A stretch of DNA of 60,657 nucleotides, taken from assembly GCF_000281085.1 (NCBI RefSeq), contig NZ_JH767536.1:1-60657 (forward strand). The letters are read 5' to 3'. This document shows, piece by piece, positions 37,711 through 47,797 of the stretch. Origin of the DNA: Catenovulum agarivorans YM01 (GTDB lineage Bacteria > Pseudomonadota > Gammaproteobacteria > Enterobacterales > Alteromonadaceae). Position 1 is the first letter of the stretch. The number at the start of each line of letters is the position of its first letter. Position numbers and translations under genes: made by a program. The notes below the pieces were generated by a model. The model made no database searches. It saw only the letters and a program-made list of their open reading frames with translations, and was not told the DNA's origin.

Positions 37711-39315
37711 TCAAAGTTTTGGCCCTGCTGACACCAGACTTTTGCCGTGATCATTATCCGTATACTGCTGAAAGTTTTTGACAAACATAGTCGCTAACGA
37801 CTGAGCTTGGGTTTGCCAATTAGCCGAGTTTGCATGGCTTGTTCGTGGGTCTAAAATATTTGCGCCAACCTCTGTCAAACTTGTTGGCACTTGCAAATCA
37901 AATATAGGTAACGACTGACAAGGCGCTTGGTCAACTTCACCCGACAAAATAGCGTCAATAATCGCTCGAGTATCTTTTATTGATATGCGTTTGCCTGCCC
38001 CATTCCAACCTGTGTTAACCAAGTAGGCAGTTGCCCCTGCTTGTTGCATGCGGTAAGTTAATGCTTTGGCATATTGAGTAGGATGCAATAATAAAAATGC
38101 CGCGCCAAAACAAGCAGAAAATGTTGGCACAGGCTCCTTAATTCCGCGCTCAGTTCCTGCCAACTTTGCCGTAAAACCAGATAAAAAATAATACTCTGTT
38201 TGCTCTGGGGTTAATTTCGCCACTGGTGGCAATACACCAAAAGCATCAGCAGTTAAAAATATCACTTTTTGCGCATGTCCTGCTCTGGACACAGGTTTAA
38301 CAATATTTTCAATGTGGTAAATAGGGTACGAAACACGACCATTTTGCGTTTTACTGCTATCGTCAAAGTCGATGCTACCATCCTCTCGCACCATTACGTT
38401 TTCTAGCAGTGCATCACGTTTAATCGCGTTATAGATGTCAGGCTCTGATTCTTTATTGAGGCTTTGAGTTTTGGCATAACAGCCGCCTTCATAATTAAAC
38501 ACGCCATCTTCATCCCAACCGTGTTCATCATCACCGATTAATTGACGATGTGGATCAGTTGAAAGTGTTGTTTTGCCCGTACCAGACAAACCAAAAAATA
38601 TTGCTACATCACCATCTTTGCCAACATTGGCACTGCTATGCATGCTCGCGATATTTTTTTGCGGCAATAAATAATTCATTACTGAAAACATGCCTTTTTT
38701 CATTTCGCCACCGTACCATGTGCCACCAATTAACTGCACATGCTCTGTTAAATTAAAGGCAATAAAATTTTCTGAGTTAAGCCCTTGCTGTTGCCAATTC
38801 GGGTTCACCGCTTGTGCGGCATTAAGCACAACAAAGTCAGGCTGAAAATCAACTAATTCCTCTGCTGTTGGGCGAATAAACATGTTAGTGACAAAATGCG
38901 CTTGCCAAGCGACTTCCATAACAAAACGCACTTTTAATCGGGTATTTTCATTTGCTCCGCAAAAGGCATCTACTACATATAACTTTTTGCCGGTTAACTC
39001 TTCTGCAACTAATTGCTTTAGTGCCGACCAAGTTTGTTGCGACATTGGTTTGTTATCATTTTGCCCATGGGTATTCCACCACAAGGTATCGCGTGTGATC
39101 TCATCTTCAACTATGTATTTGTCTTTTGGAGAGCGTCCAGTAAAAATGCCAGTGTCTACCGCTACTGCACCAAGCTCTGTCAGTGTCCCACGTTCATAAC
39201 CTTCTAAGTTATCCGCCAATTCTTCAGCATATAAAGAGTCGTAACTTGGGTTATGAAGAATTTGTTGTACTTGGGTAATTCCATAAGGAGTTAAATCAAT
39301 TTTTGCAGTATCCAT
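37711..39315 (-). CDS. pckA: phosphoenolpyruvate carboxykinase (ATP)
   Basis: The 534-residue enzyme has the P-loop [11 protein letters not shown] followed by the metal-binding LIGDDEHGW, and [10 protein letters not shown] near the N-terminus. It makes phosphoenolpyruvate from oxaloacetate in gluconeogenesis, fitting growth on amino acids or organic acids. AAGGG lies upstream of the ATG. Single gene. Confidence 0.97.
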   Translation of the reverse strand: MDTAKIDLTPYGITQVQQILHNPSYDSLYAEELADNLEGYERGTLTELGAVAVDTGIFTGRSPKDKYIVEDEITRDTLWWNTHGQNDNKPMSQQTWSALKQLVAEELTGKKLYVVDAFCGANENTRLKVRFVMEVAWQAHFVTNMFIRPTAEELVDFQPDFVVLNAAQAVNPNWQQQGLNSENFIAFNLTEHVQLIGGTWYGGEMKKGMFSVMNYLLPQKNIASMHSSANVGKDGDVAIFFGLSGTGKTTLSTDPHRQLIGDDEHGWDEDGVFNYEGGCYAKTQSLNKESEPDIYNAIKRDALLENVMVREDGSIDFDDSSKTQNGRVSYPIYHIENIVKPVSRAGHAQKVIFLTADAFGVLPPVAKLTPEQTEYYFLSGFTAKLAGTERGIKEPVPTFSACFGAAFLLLHPTQYAKALTYRMQQAGATAYLVNTGWNGAGKRISIKDTRAIIDAILSGEVDQAPCQSLPIFDLQVPTSLTEVGANILDPRTSHANSANWQTQAQSLATMFVKNFQQYTDNDHGKSLVSAGPKL

Positions 39316-39474
39316 AATAAGCGCCCTTTCAATAGAAGTTTAGATCTGACTACGACTACTTAACGCAATCATATCAATCAAAAACAATCAGATATTTTTC
39401 AACAACTTACAATTTAAGCATACGCCTATTCATTTGATTATTGAAGTCACTAATCGCACTTTTTATGATCTAAA

Positions 39475-40956
39475 TTAACAACGCCAAAAACTAATACTAA
39501 AAGCGGGTAAAGTTCCATCGAAACGCTTTTCTGGGAAGTCACTTAATTTAACTTTGCCTTTGTTAAATTTGGGTTTAATGCCGTTAATCAGGATTTTTTT
39601 TGCATCTATTGATTTGGCGGTAAGCACATAGCCAGTGGTAATAGATTCAAAGTTTTCCAAATCTATATTGACGGCAAAATTGCCCATGTTGATCAACATT
39701 AAAGTTTTAACTGAATTTTTGTCTTTGCCATGGCAATACGCCCTAACTCTAGGATGGTTCGACGACACTTTATAAACTTGAGTGCCCATTAGCTGCCCCC
39801 AAATCCAACTAAGCCAATAGTCAGGTCTAGGTTTCAACGTTAGTCGATTAATCAAGCCGTAGTCACCACCAATTAGGCTTTGGCGGATCATCACTTTGTG
39901 TCCGGAAACTGCGCCATTGCCTAACTGTTCAGCCCACCAAAAGCAAGATACAAATCTATCGGATAATTCAGGTTGGCCACCGCATTGAGCAGATCCCGTT
40001 TCACCAGTCCAGAATTGCGCCTGGGGTTGATGTAAATGCCGCCAAAAATTAAGTTTTTCTGTGTATTTGGCGAAGTAGTGATATGAGGTTGGCGACAACA
40101 TATTTCGTAATGTGGCAGTACGTGTACGCACAGGCGAGCGTTTACTTTGAAACGGATAATAATGCCAACTGACAATATCCAGCTCAAAACTTAAATAGGC
40201 CAAAAACTTTTTAGTTAGGTTAAACATAGGCGCAAGCGATTCGCCCAGTTTAGGCCAATAAGCACTACCCGGCCCCATTATTTTGGTTTGCGGCAAATAA
40301 CTCTTAACCACTTTGGCGAAAGTTGCGTAATCCTGCGCTAGGTTTTTACCACCGGGCTGAGCTTTTAAGCCATGAAAAGCCCAATAAGCATTGAGTTCAT
40401 TGCCCAATTCACATACATGTATTTGGTAATTATGCTGCTGAGAATAGGCCAACAACTTTTGCACTTCGGAGCCTTGCCAACTGCCGTGCTGGCTGCGTTC
40501 AAACAAACCATACTTAAAAGTAAAAACTAATTTAAGTTGATTGCGTTGAATAAATTTATGCAAGTTATCCCACATAGTTTGGGTTAACACTATCGCATCA
40601 GGCTCTTGCTCTGGCTTATCAAAATAATGAATTTTATCTGCCTCTGAGCCGCCAATTCGCAAATAAGCAGGTGCTAACGCTTGCACTAGCCTATCTAGTT
40701 TTTTGGTATGTAAATCTATTGGTGGCACACGCAAAGTGCCCAAACCACGTTTAACGCCATTACTGCCTTCCCACCAAAAACCACCAACCAATACAGAAAT
40801 ATCAATTGAAAATGACAGGTACTCAGCTTCAACTTGAGTTACAGGGCTGAATCTTTCAAGTTTTACCTTTACTTGTTTAGCTGCAACTCGACGAGCTTTA
40901 AAATGAACAAAACGGTAAATACGCGAGTAAAAAGTCGAAGCTAAGCTGTTGAACAT
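39475..40956 (-). CDS. glycoside hydrolase family 79-like protein (heparanase-like)
   Basis: The 493-residue protein resembles GH79 endo-beta-glucuronidases over the whole barrel: YLRIGGSEADKIHYF, CELGNELN with probable acid/base Glu187, IVSWHYYPFQ, WTGETGSAQCGG with probable nucleophile Glu319, then LSDRFVSCFWWAEQLG, VMIRQSLIGGDYGLI and PDYWLSWIWGQLMGT. A C-terminal beta domain follows from about 400. The NELN in place of NEPN is unusual. The N-terminus is basic and shows no clear signal peptide or lipobox, so location is uncertain. Likely action is on glucuronide-containing glycans; the exact substrate is unknown. Confidence 0.82.
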   Translation of the reverse strand: MFNSLASTFYSRIYRFVHFKARRVAAKQVKVKLERFSPVTQVEAEYLSFSIDISVLVGGFWWEGSNGVKRGLGTLRVPPIDLHTKKLDRLVQALAPAYLRIGGSEADKIHYFDKPEQEPDAIVLTQTMWDNLHKFIQRNQLKLVFTFKYGLFERSQHGSWQGSEVQKLLAYSQQHNYQIHVCELGNELNAYWAFHGLKAQPGGKNLAQDYATFAKVVKSYLPQTKIMGPGSAYWPKLGESLAPMFNLTKKFLAYLSFELDIVSWHYYPFQSKRSPVRTRTATLRNMLSPTSYHYFAKYTEKLNFWRHLHQPQAQFWTGETGSAQCGGQPELSDRFVSCFWWAEQLGNGAVSGHKVMIRQSLIGGDYGLINRLTLKPRPDYWLSWIWGQLMGTQVYKVSSNHPRVRAYCHGKDKNSVKTLMLINMGNFAVNIDLENFESITTGYVLTAKSIDAKKILINGIKPKFNKGKVKLSDFPEKRFDGTLPAFSISFWRC

Positions 40957-41109
40957 ATCCTGCCAAAATTTTAAATACGCTTAGCTTAAGTATTTGACTA
41001 AATCATGGCAGCTTTATGACATTGTTTTAAATTCACTTAAATTGGCAATTGGACTGTAAAGCAAATGTAAAGTGAATTGAATTGGCTAAATAACCGGTCA
41101 ATAATAAAT

Positions 41110-41153
41110 TATATCCAAGCTAGTTGAAAAAGCATCTTCAAGTAGCTTAGGTA
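41110..41153. repeat. 44-bp palindromic member of the repeat family
   Basis: The left half (41110-41133) and right half (41132-41153) are both versions of the CCCAAGCTACTTGAAGATGC end found at 4274, joined head to head without an interior. It lies 24 bases before the ATG of the disulfide reductase gene, within a 221-base gap that shows no other gene. Confidence 0.65.
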
Positions 41154-41177
41154 CAGTTATGCTCTTAGGGAACAACT

Positions 41178-43229
41178 ATGCATTCAACACTCAAAACTAT
41201 CCTGTGTTTAACCCTTTGGTTTGTCCTTGGGAATATAAATTTAGCGCAAGCAGAGCAAAGCTCAGCGACTGGCCCACATATCCAAGTACAACTTGTTAGC
41301 GAATATAACCAGCTAAACCCAGCACAAAACAACTGGATTGGGATTTTGTTAAAGCCCGAAGATCATTGGCATACCTATTGGCAAAACCCAGGTGATTCAG
41401 GTGAAGCGCCTAAGATGGATTGGCAGTTGCCCGCTGGTTTATCTATAGGTGATGTAATATGGCCAATACCACAACAAATTAAAGTCGCTCACTTAGTTAA
41501 TTATGGTTACGAAGGGCAAAACTTGTTGATGTTGCCGATTAGTTTTGATGCATCTAGCCAATATCAAACAGGTGATACTGTTGAGATTAAAGTAGATTTA
41601 TCTTGGTTGGTTTGCCAAGAAGACTGCATTCCGGGCTGGGCAAGTCTAAGCAAAACCTTTGAAATTTCAAATAAACAGCAACCAAGCGAATTTAAACAAT
41701 TATTTGCAGATACCCGCCAACAACATCCACAACAGCAACAACTAACTGGCCGCTACGAAATAACTGACAAGCACATTGTAGTTTCAGTTAAGCCACCCAA
41801 TGCAGCCAACTGGCAGCTGTTGCCGTTAAAAAGCAGTGTTATTCAACACAATCAACAACAGCAAATAATTCAAACTAATGCAGAGCATGCAAGCTTTACC
41901 TTATTAAAATCGGATTATTTTGTTAGTGATCAGCAAGCAATTGAATTTTTATTATCTAGTGGCGACTCTGCATATTATCTAACGACCAAGCTCAATTCAG
42001 CGCTCAGCAACACAAGTTCAAACACTCACAACCTGGCTTTATTGTTATTAATGGCATTGGCCGGTGGCATTATTTTAAATTTAATGCCATGTGTATTGCC
42101 TGTGTTATCAATAAAAGCATTGAGTTTACAGCAACAGAATTTACCTATATTCACCAAATTAGCTTACCTGCTGGGTGTATTGGTTAGCTTTAACCTATTT
42201 GCCTTAGCCATAGTTATTTTCAGGCAAAGCGGTGAAAGTTTAGGCTGGGGTTTTCAAATGCAAAGCCCGTGGTTTGTTGCCCTAATGGCATTTTTATTTT
42301 TGGCGATAGCGCTTATGTTGTTAGATCAAATAAAAATTGGCAATGGATTAAGTGGCATAGGTCAGTCTTGGGTTTCTGGTCAAGGTTTTAGCAGCCAGTT
42401 TGCCACCGGCGTTTTAGCCGTGTTGGTCGCATCTCCTTGTACAGCCCCCTTTATGGCTGCGTCTATTGGTGTTGCTATGGTCAGCCCACCTTTGGAAACT
42501 TTTTTAATTTTTAGCAGTTTAGCCCTAGGTTTTGCCCTACCGCTTACCGTTATATTCTGTTTACCACAAGTGGCTAAATTACTGCCAAAACCGGGCGCTT
42601 GGATGGAAAGCTTTCGACAATTTTTAGCTTTCCCTATGTTAGCGACAGTTGTTTGGCTGGTATGGATTTACCTCAATCAAACCAACAGCACTGCACAATT
42701 AATTTTGTTGGTTGCGCTATTAACTTTTGCACTCTTGTGTTGGTTAATGCAACACGCAAAAAGTTGGTTTAAGGTTTTGTGCACAATCGCAATTTTTGCC
42801 AGTGCCTACGCTCCTATTTATTTAAATCAGTCGAGTGTGGCTGCAGCCAAACCGACACAAGTGAATCACAACTATCTAAATTATGATCAAAACAAACTTG
42901 CCGAACTAAAAGCCAACAACCAAGTGGTGTTAGTGAATATGACAGCCGATTGGTGTATTACCTGCAAAGTTAATGAACAAGTTGCCTTTAATGCAACCGA
43001 GGTGCAACAAGCACTAGCAGCAGACGGCATTCATTATATGGTTGGAGACTGGACCAACAAAAACAACGAGATTTTAAGTTTTTTACAGCAATACCAAAGA
43101 GCCGGCGTGCCTTTATATGTTGTATACGCTGGCAATGGCTCTGAACAAGTATTACCTCAATTATTAACCCCAAATATGGTAATTGAGGCCATTAATCACG
43201 CAAAAAAGGAGTTAAACCATGAAAGTTAA
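41178..43229 (+). CDS. ScsB/DsbD-like thiol-disulfide reductase
   Basis: The 683-residue protein has a signal peptide (1 to about 25), a periplasmic alpha domain (about 30-170) with Cys146 and Cys150 in VCQEDC, and a CcdA-like membrane core (about 285-560) with cysteines in NLMPCVLP and ASPCTAPF. A C-terminal thioredoxin domain carries Cys593 and Cys596 in ADWCITCK. Such proteins pass electrons from cytoplasmic thioredoxin to periplasmic partners. The alpha domain is of the ScsB rather than classical DsbD type. It overlaps the next gene by 11 bases, making that redoxin a likely partner. Confidence 0.88.
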   Translation: MHSTLKTILCLTLWFVLGNINLAQAEQSSATGPHIQVQLVSEYNQLNPAQNNWIGILLKPEDHWHTYWQNPGDSGEAPKMDWQLPAGLSIGDVIWPIPQQIKVAHLVNYGYEGQNLLMLPISFDASSQYQTGDTVEIKVDLSWLVCQEDCIPGWASLSKTFEISNKQQPSEFKQLFADTRQQHPQQQQLTGRYEITDKHIVVSVKPPNAANWQLLPLKSSVIQHNQQQQIIQTNAEHASFTLLKSDYFVSDQQAIEFLLSSGDSAYYLTTKLNSALSNTSSNTHNLALLLLMALAGGIILNLMPCVLPVLSIKALSLQQQNLPIFTKLAYLLGVLVSFNLFALAIVIFRQSGESLGWGFQMQSPWFVALMAFLFLAIALMLLDQIKIGNGLSGIGQSWVSGQGFSSQFATGVLAVLVASPCTAPFMAASIGVAMVSPPLETFLIFSSLALGFALPLTVIFCLPQVAKLLPKPGAWMESFRQFLAFPMLATVVWLVWIYLNQTNSTAQLILLVALLTFALLCWLMQHAKSWFKVLCTIAIFASAYAPIYLNQSSVAAAKPTQVNHNYLNYDQNKLAELKANNQVVLVNMTADWCITCKVNEQVAFNATEVQQALAADGIHYMVGDWTNKNNEILSFLQQYQRAGVPLYVVYAGNGSEQVLPQLLTPNMVIEAINHAKKELNHES

Positions 43230-43827
43230 ACAATTTATTAGCTTAGCGGCACTGGCTTTTGTTAGCTGTTTTGCCCATGCCGAGATAAACATTGACGCGA
43301 GTGCGCCAAACTTTAGCTTAACCAATGAACAAGGCCAAACCGTATCTTTGTCAGACTACCAAGGCAAATATGTTGTATTAGAATGGACTAATCATAAATG
43401 CCCTTATGTAGTGAAACATTACGATAGTGGCAATATGCAAAGTTTACAGAAAAAGTACACAGCGCAAGACGTCGTTTGGTTATCTATAGTGTCATCTGCG
43501 CCGGGTAAACAAGGTTATGTAGATGCAGCCGAAGCTCAAGAGCTAACCAAATCACGTTCGGCAGCACCAACTCACGTGCTGTTTGACCCATCAGGTGAAG
43601 TTGGCAAATTATATGGTGCGAAAACCACACCACATATGTATATCATAGATAAACAAGGTAAGCTTAGATACGCTGGTGGCATCGACAGTATAAAATCGGC
43701 TAACCCTGCAGATATTAAAAAAGCTGATAATTACGTAGAACAAGGTTTGTCAGCATTAATGTCTGGGCAAACAATCGCCAATAAACTTACACCACCTTAT
43801 GGCTGTTCAGTTAAGTACAAATCGTAA
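43219..43827 (+). CDS. periplasmic redoxin/peroxiredoxin-like protein
   Basis: The 202-residue protein has a signal peptide ending AHA and a thioredoxin-fold redoxin domain with a single cysteine at the usual site (Cys61 in NHKCPYVVKHYD). It also has KTTPHMYIIDKQGKLRYAGG with the cis-proline region and a second cysteine near the end (Cys196 in PPYGCSVKY). The lack of a CxxC motif suggests a peroxiredoxin-like cycle using the two separate cysteines. Its start lies inside the end of the reductase gene, with AAGGAG upstream. Confidence 0.88.
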   Translation: MKVKQFISLAALAFVSCFAHAEINIDASAPNFSLTNEQGQTVSLSDYQGKYVVLEWTNHKCPYVVKHYDSGNMQSLQKKYTAQDVVWLSIVSSAPGKQGYVDAAEAQELTKSRSAAPTHVLFDPSGEVGKLYGAKTTPHMYIIDKQGKLRYAGGIDSIKSANPADIKKADNYVEQGLSALMSGQTIANKLTPPYGCSVKYKS

Positions 43828-43849
43828 TCGTTGGTATTAGATAACAGAG

Positions 43850-46800
43850 TTAGCTCACCAACTTAACCAAGGCGATTTCTTCTATTAGCTTAGAAATATG
43901 ATTCGGTTTGTGCAGGTAATAACCCTGCACATAATCGACTTCTAAGCGCTGTAGAGTTTGGTAAATTTGTTCGGTTGAAACATACTCAACCACAGTTTTT
44001 AAGTCCATCGAATGGGCAATTTTATTAATTGCATCGACCATAGCTTGGTCGAACTTGTTGCTATCAATATCTTTTACAAATGCACCATCAATTTTAATAA
44101 AATCAATCGGTAGGTTCTTCAAATAACCAAACGAAGACAAACCACTGCCAAAATCATCGAGCGCAAAACGCACACCCGACTTTTTCAAGTTGTTAATAAC
44201 ATCAGATGCTTTGTTTAAATTGGCTATCGCAACAGTTTCGGTGATCTCAAACACTATGTGTTTACCATCAATTTTGTATTGTTTGAGCATTTGCTGAATA
44301 TATTCTTGCAAATCAGCTTTATTGATTGAGTCACCGGATAAATTAATGGAACAACTTATATCCGCTGGCAATCTAAACTTATTGTCGTCTAACCACTTGA
44401 AAGTATTTTTTATAACCCAGCGGTCAATTGCGTAAATCAAATTATAACGCTCAGCCGTTGGAATAAATGCACCGGGTGGGATGATTTCACCCGACCAATT
44501 CATCCGGAGCAAGATTTCAAATTTTAAGCTGTTATCGTTCGAACTTGCCGCTGAAATTTGTTGAAAATACAACTCAAATAAGTCTAGTTGTAATGCCTGT
44601 TTAATTCGGCTCACCCACTCGACTTGATTTTGCCTTGCGTTGAGTTCTTTGTCGTCAGGTTGATAAACATAAACATGGTTGCGCCCCATATCTTTAGATG
44701 CGTAACAAGCAGCGTCAGCTAAATGCAGAACATCGGCGACACTATTTGAATATTGGTCGATAGGGATCACCCCTATGCTTGTGGTTACACTAAATTCTTT
44801 TCCATCCCAACTAAAGCGGAAAGATTCAACTTGGTCGCGGATGCTCTCGGCTATTTTTTGTCCTCGCTCAAGATTGCAGTTAAATAAAATAGCGGCAAAT
44901 TCATCGCCGCCTAAGCGCGCTAGAATATCATTTGAACGAATGCGTTTTTGCATAACACGAGAGACTTGACGTAATAACTCGTCACCCGCTTGATGACCAC
45001 ATAAATCGTTGACGATTTTGAATTTGTCTAAGTCAATGTAAATTAAAATATGTTGCTCATCTGACTGAATGCTTTGTTCAACCACAGAGGTTAAATTACG
45101 GTCGAACTCACTGCGATTAATTAAGCCAGTTAAACCATCATGTTTAGCTTGATGGTTAAGCTCACGTTGAATAATTTGCGATTGGGTGACATCTTGAAAC
45201 ACCACCACAGTGCCAGTTACATTTTGCTCTTGGTCGAATACAGGAGACACAGTATGACGAATGGCTCTAACTGTACCATCGCGACAAAATAACAAACGAG
45301 ATTTATTGGAAACATGTGTTTGTTTATTGGCTATCGCGCTACGGACAATGATATCTGCTGGTCTATGTTCCGGCGAATCAACCACAGCCATCACTTGGCT
45401 AATTTTTTTATGTTTAGCTTTTGCCAAAGTCCAGCCAGTTAATGCTTCTGCAACCGGGTTCATATATACAATGGTCGCGTTGTTCGAGGTTGTTATTACA
45501 CCGTCCCCAATAGATTGAAGTGTTGCCAACATCTGCTCTTTTTCTGCGTATAACGCAGCTTCAATTGCTTTGTATTCAGTCATATCGTTTATTAAACAAG
45601 TGAGTTCAACCACTGAATGACTGCTCTGAGTGATAACAATATCTAAATAACGTGTTTTATCACTATTGATACAGTGACCTTGTAAACGTAAATTACTCGG
45701 CTTACTGAATAAAGTTTCCCTCGCCGCGAGTAAATCAACTTCAGCTGCGTGCTCTATTTGAAATACTTTATTAATTTTGAAAATTTGCTGAATGCTTTTG
45801 CCAAACGCATAACCCTGCGAAATAGAAAATATCTGCTCGGCTGCAGGATTTATTCCAGTAATTTTTTGTTGCGAGTCAAGTGTCACCACGCCAGCTTGAA
45901 TGTCTTTTACTATGCTTTCGGTTTTAGCTGTGGTGTCTTCAATCACATCCATTAATTTATTATAGCGTTCGGCAATTAAACCCACTTCAGTGTAAGGTTC
46001 AACAGGTATACGTAACGACAAATCATCTTGTTGTTTATCCAGATTAACCAAAAAGTCATGTAAATCGGTGCGAGCGTTATGTTCAGTAATATTTAAACCA
46101 TTATGTTCATCATTGGCACTAACTCTAAGTGGGAAAAAATGATTTATGATACGCAACAAGATATAACTGCACGCAAACGCCCATAAACCACAAACCACCA
46201 CACCATTTAATTGTGCGTAAAATTGTTCAGTACGGCTTAAACCAGTGGCCAATACGTCTAAGTCGGCAAACAAGGCAACAGCTAAAGTCCCCCAAATACC
46301 GGCGAATAAATGCACAGGTATAGCTGATATTGCATCATCTAATTTGAGTTTGCCGAGTAAAGCACAAGCCAATAACATCACAAAGGCACTGCCGACACCT
46401 ATGATAAAAGCATCTAACTGACCAACCGCATGGCAAGATGCGGTTATTGCTACGAGCCCAGCTAAAATGCCATTCAGCATAACCACACTGTCTTCTATAT
46501 ATCTTGTTGGCCAAATTTTGTTAAAGGCAAATGCCGCCATACCACCAGCGGCGGCAGACAATAGAGTGTTAATGATGATAAGCGGAATATTGCTAGAAAA
46601 AGCGAGCGTACTACCGGCGTTAAAACCAATCCAACCAACTAAAAATAGCACCACACCCAACATGGCTGCGGGTAAGTTGCTATATGGTATAGCATTAATT
46701 TTGTTTCCGTCAAAACGGCCAATACGTGGGCCAATAATTATTACAGCAGCAAGAGCAACCCAGCCACCAACACTGTGGACAACTGTTGAACCTGCAAAAT

Positions 46801-47260
46801 CGACAAAGCCAGTTTCGAGCAAACGTCCCATTTGCCCGTCAGCTGAAAACCACGCCCAATGGCCAAATACAGGGTAAATAATCACAACCACTAACACAGT
46901 AATAATTTTATATGCTAGGTATTTAGTTCGCTCAGCAATTGCACCAGAGACTATAGTGGCAGCTGTGGCGCAAAACATGGCTTGGAAAATAAAGAAAGTT
47001 GCTTCGGCGGGTTTACTATGTTCAACTGAAAAAATGAATTTTTCGCTGCCTATCCACCCAAGGTAACTCTGGCCAAACATAATGGCATAACTGACTGCCC
47101 ACCAGAGCAAAAAAGTTAAGGCGAAGTCGGTGGCATTTTTGAGCGCGACATTAATTGCATTCTTTTTACGAGTTAGACCTGATTCTAAAAATAAAAAGCC
47201 GCCCTGCATTACCAGAACCAATACAGCACAAAACAACACCCACAGAATGTCTATACTCAC
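43850..47260 (-). CDS. ammonium transporter fused to PAS, GGDEF and EAL domains
   Basis: This 1136-residue protein begins with a complete Amt domain of about 11 helices (about 1-375), with the paired histidines in VVHSVGGWVAL and PVHLFAGIWG. Then come a HAMP-like linker (about 395-445), two PAS domains (about 450-690), a GGDEF domain with intact ARLGGDEF and an RxxD inhibitory site, and an EAL domain. The EAL domain keeps EILLR, INLSG, EITET, DDFGSG and the FIKIDG lysine, so both c-di-GMP synthesis and breakdown could be active. The start is GTG with AAGGAG upstream. The inference is that ammonium binding or flow controls c-di-GMP level. Confidence 0.93.
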   Translation of the reverse strand: MSIDILWVLFCAVLVLVMQGGFLFLESGLTRKKNAINVALKNATDFALTFLLWWAVSYAIMFGQSYLGWIGSEKFIFSVEHSKPAEATFFIFQAMFCATAATIVSGAIAERTKYLAYKIITVLVVVIIYPVFGHWAWFSADGQMGRLLETGFVDFAGSTVVHSVGGWVALAAVIIIGPRIGRFDGNKINAIPYSNLPAAMLGVVLFLVGWIGFNAGSTLAFSSNIPLIIINTLLSAAAGGMAAFAFNKIWPTRYIEDSVVMLNGILAGLVAITASCHAVGQLDAFIIGVGSAFVMLLACALLGKLKLDDAISAIPVHLFAGIWGTLAVALFADLDVLATGLSRTEQFYAQLNGVVVCGLWAFACSYILLRIINHFFPLRVSANDEHNGLNITEHNARTDLHDFLVNLDKQQDDLSLRIPVEPYTEVGLIAERYNKLMDVIEDTTAKTESIVKDIQAGVVTLDSQQKITGINPAAEQIFSISQGYAFGKSIQQIFKINKVFQIEHAAEVDLLAARETLFSKPSNLRLQGHCINSDKTRYLDIVITQSSHSVVELTCLINDMTEYKAIEAALYAEKEQMLATLQSIGDGVITTSNNATIVYMNPVAEALTGWTLAKAKHKKISQVMAVVDSPEHRPADIIVRSAIANKQTHVSNKSRLLFCRDGTVRAIRHTVSPVFDQEQNVTGTVVVFQDVTQSQIIQRELNHQAKHDGLTGLINRSEFDRNLTSVVEQSIQSDEQHILIYIDLDKFKIVNDLCGHQAGDELLRQVSRVMQKRIRSNDILARLGGDEFAAILFNCNLERGQKIAESIRDQVESFRFSWDGKEFSVTTSIGVIPIDQYSNSVADVLHLADAACYASKDMGRNHVYVYQPDDKELNARQNQVEWVSRIKQALQLDLFELYFQQISAASSNDNSLKFEILLRMNWSGEIIPPGAFIPTAERYNLIYAIDRWVIKNTFKWLDDNKFRLPADISCSINLSGDSINKADLQEYIQQMLKQYKIDGKHIVFEITETVAIANLNKASDVINNLKKSGVRFALDDFGSGLSSFGYLKNLPIDFIKIDGAFVKDIDSNKFDQAMVDAINKIAHSMDLKTVVEYVSTEQIYQTLQRLEVDYVQGYYLHKPNHISKLIEEIALVKLVS

Positions 47261-47471
47261 GCTTTACTCCTTATTTTGCTTACCCGAATCAGGGTCACTC
47301 AAAGGTCTAAGCAATATTTCTGCCAGTAATCTAGATTACACAAGTTTAAAGCTGAGAGGCGTTAGCAGCTAGGGCGAGCAGGTTAGCAACAAGTGAATAT
47401 AAGTCGAGAAGGATGGGAAAATAATATCAGCTTAGGGAAAATTACTGACGGCATGCACCAAAATAATGAAT

Positions 47472-47735
47472 TTACCTACGAGTTTCATAGGCTGCTTCTA
47501 TGACTTTTTTGTTATGCCACTTAACGGTAAAAAAACCAACAACACTCGATAAAATCCAAATGGCAAATTTTGCGAACTCAATTCTTGAAGTGGCAGCCAT
47601 GATAATTACCAATGCTGCACTGGCACCAAAGCTGCTGTAGATTAAACCAAGCGGTCCAAATATCAGAGTAAGTATAAACCCCGTACGATAACTTTTTGTA
47701 TGTGCTTTTATATACGCTTCTATTGCATCAAACAT
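47472..47735 (-). CDS. small membrane protein, unknown
   Basis: The 87-residue protein has two hydrophobic segments at about 18-46 and 55-73, with basic residues at both ends. AAGGAATAAAG lies before the ATG. It lies 62 bases after metH on the same strand. No family was recognised. The 211 bases between it and the Amt fusion gene show no other gene. Confidence 0.6.
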   Translation of the reverse strand: MFDAIEAYIKAHTKSYRTGFILTLIFGPLGLIYSSFGASAALVIIMAATSRIEFAKFAIWILSSVVGFFTVKWHNKKVIEAAYETRR

Positions 47736-47797
47736 AACTTTATTCCTTTAATAAGTTGCATGAGGGGTCTAAATAAGACCCCTTTAATTAAACAACT

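Noticed and set aside
46467-46877. 136-residue open frame opposite the Amt domain
   Set aside because: Antisense to the transmembrane region of a well-supported gene; a composition artefact.
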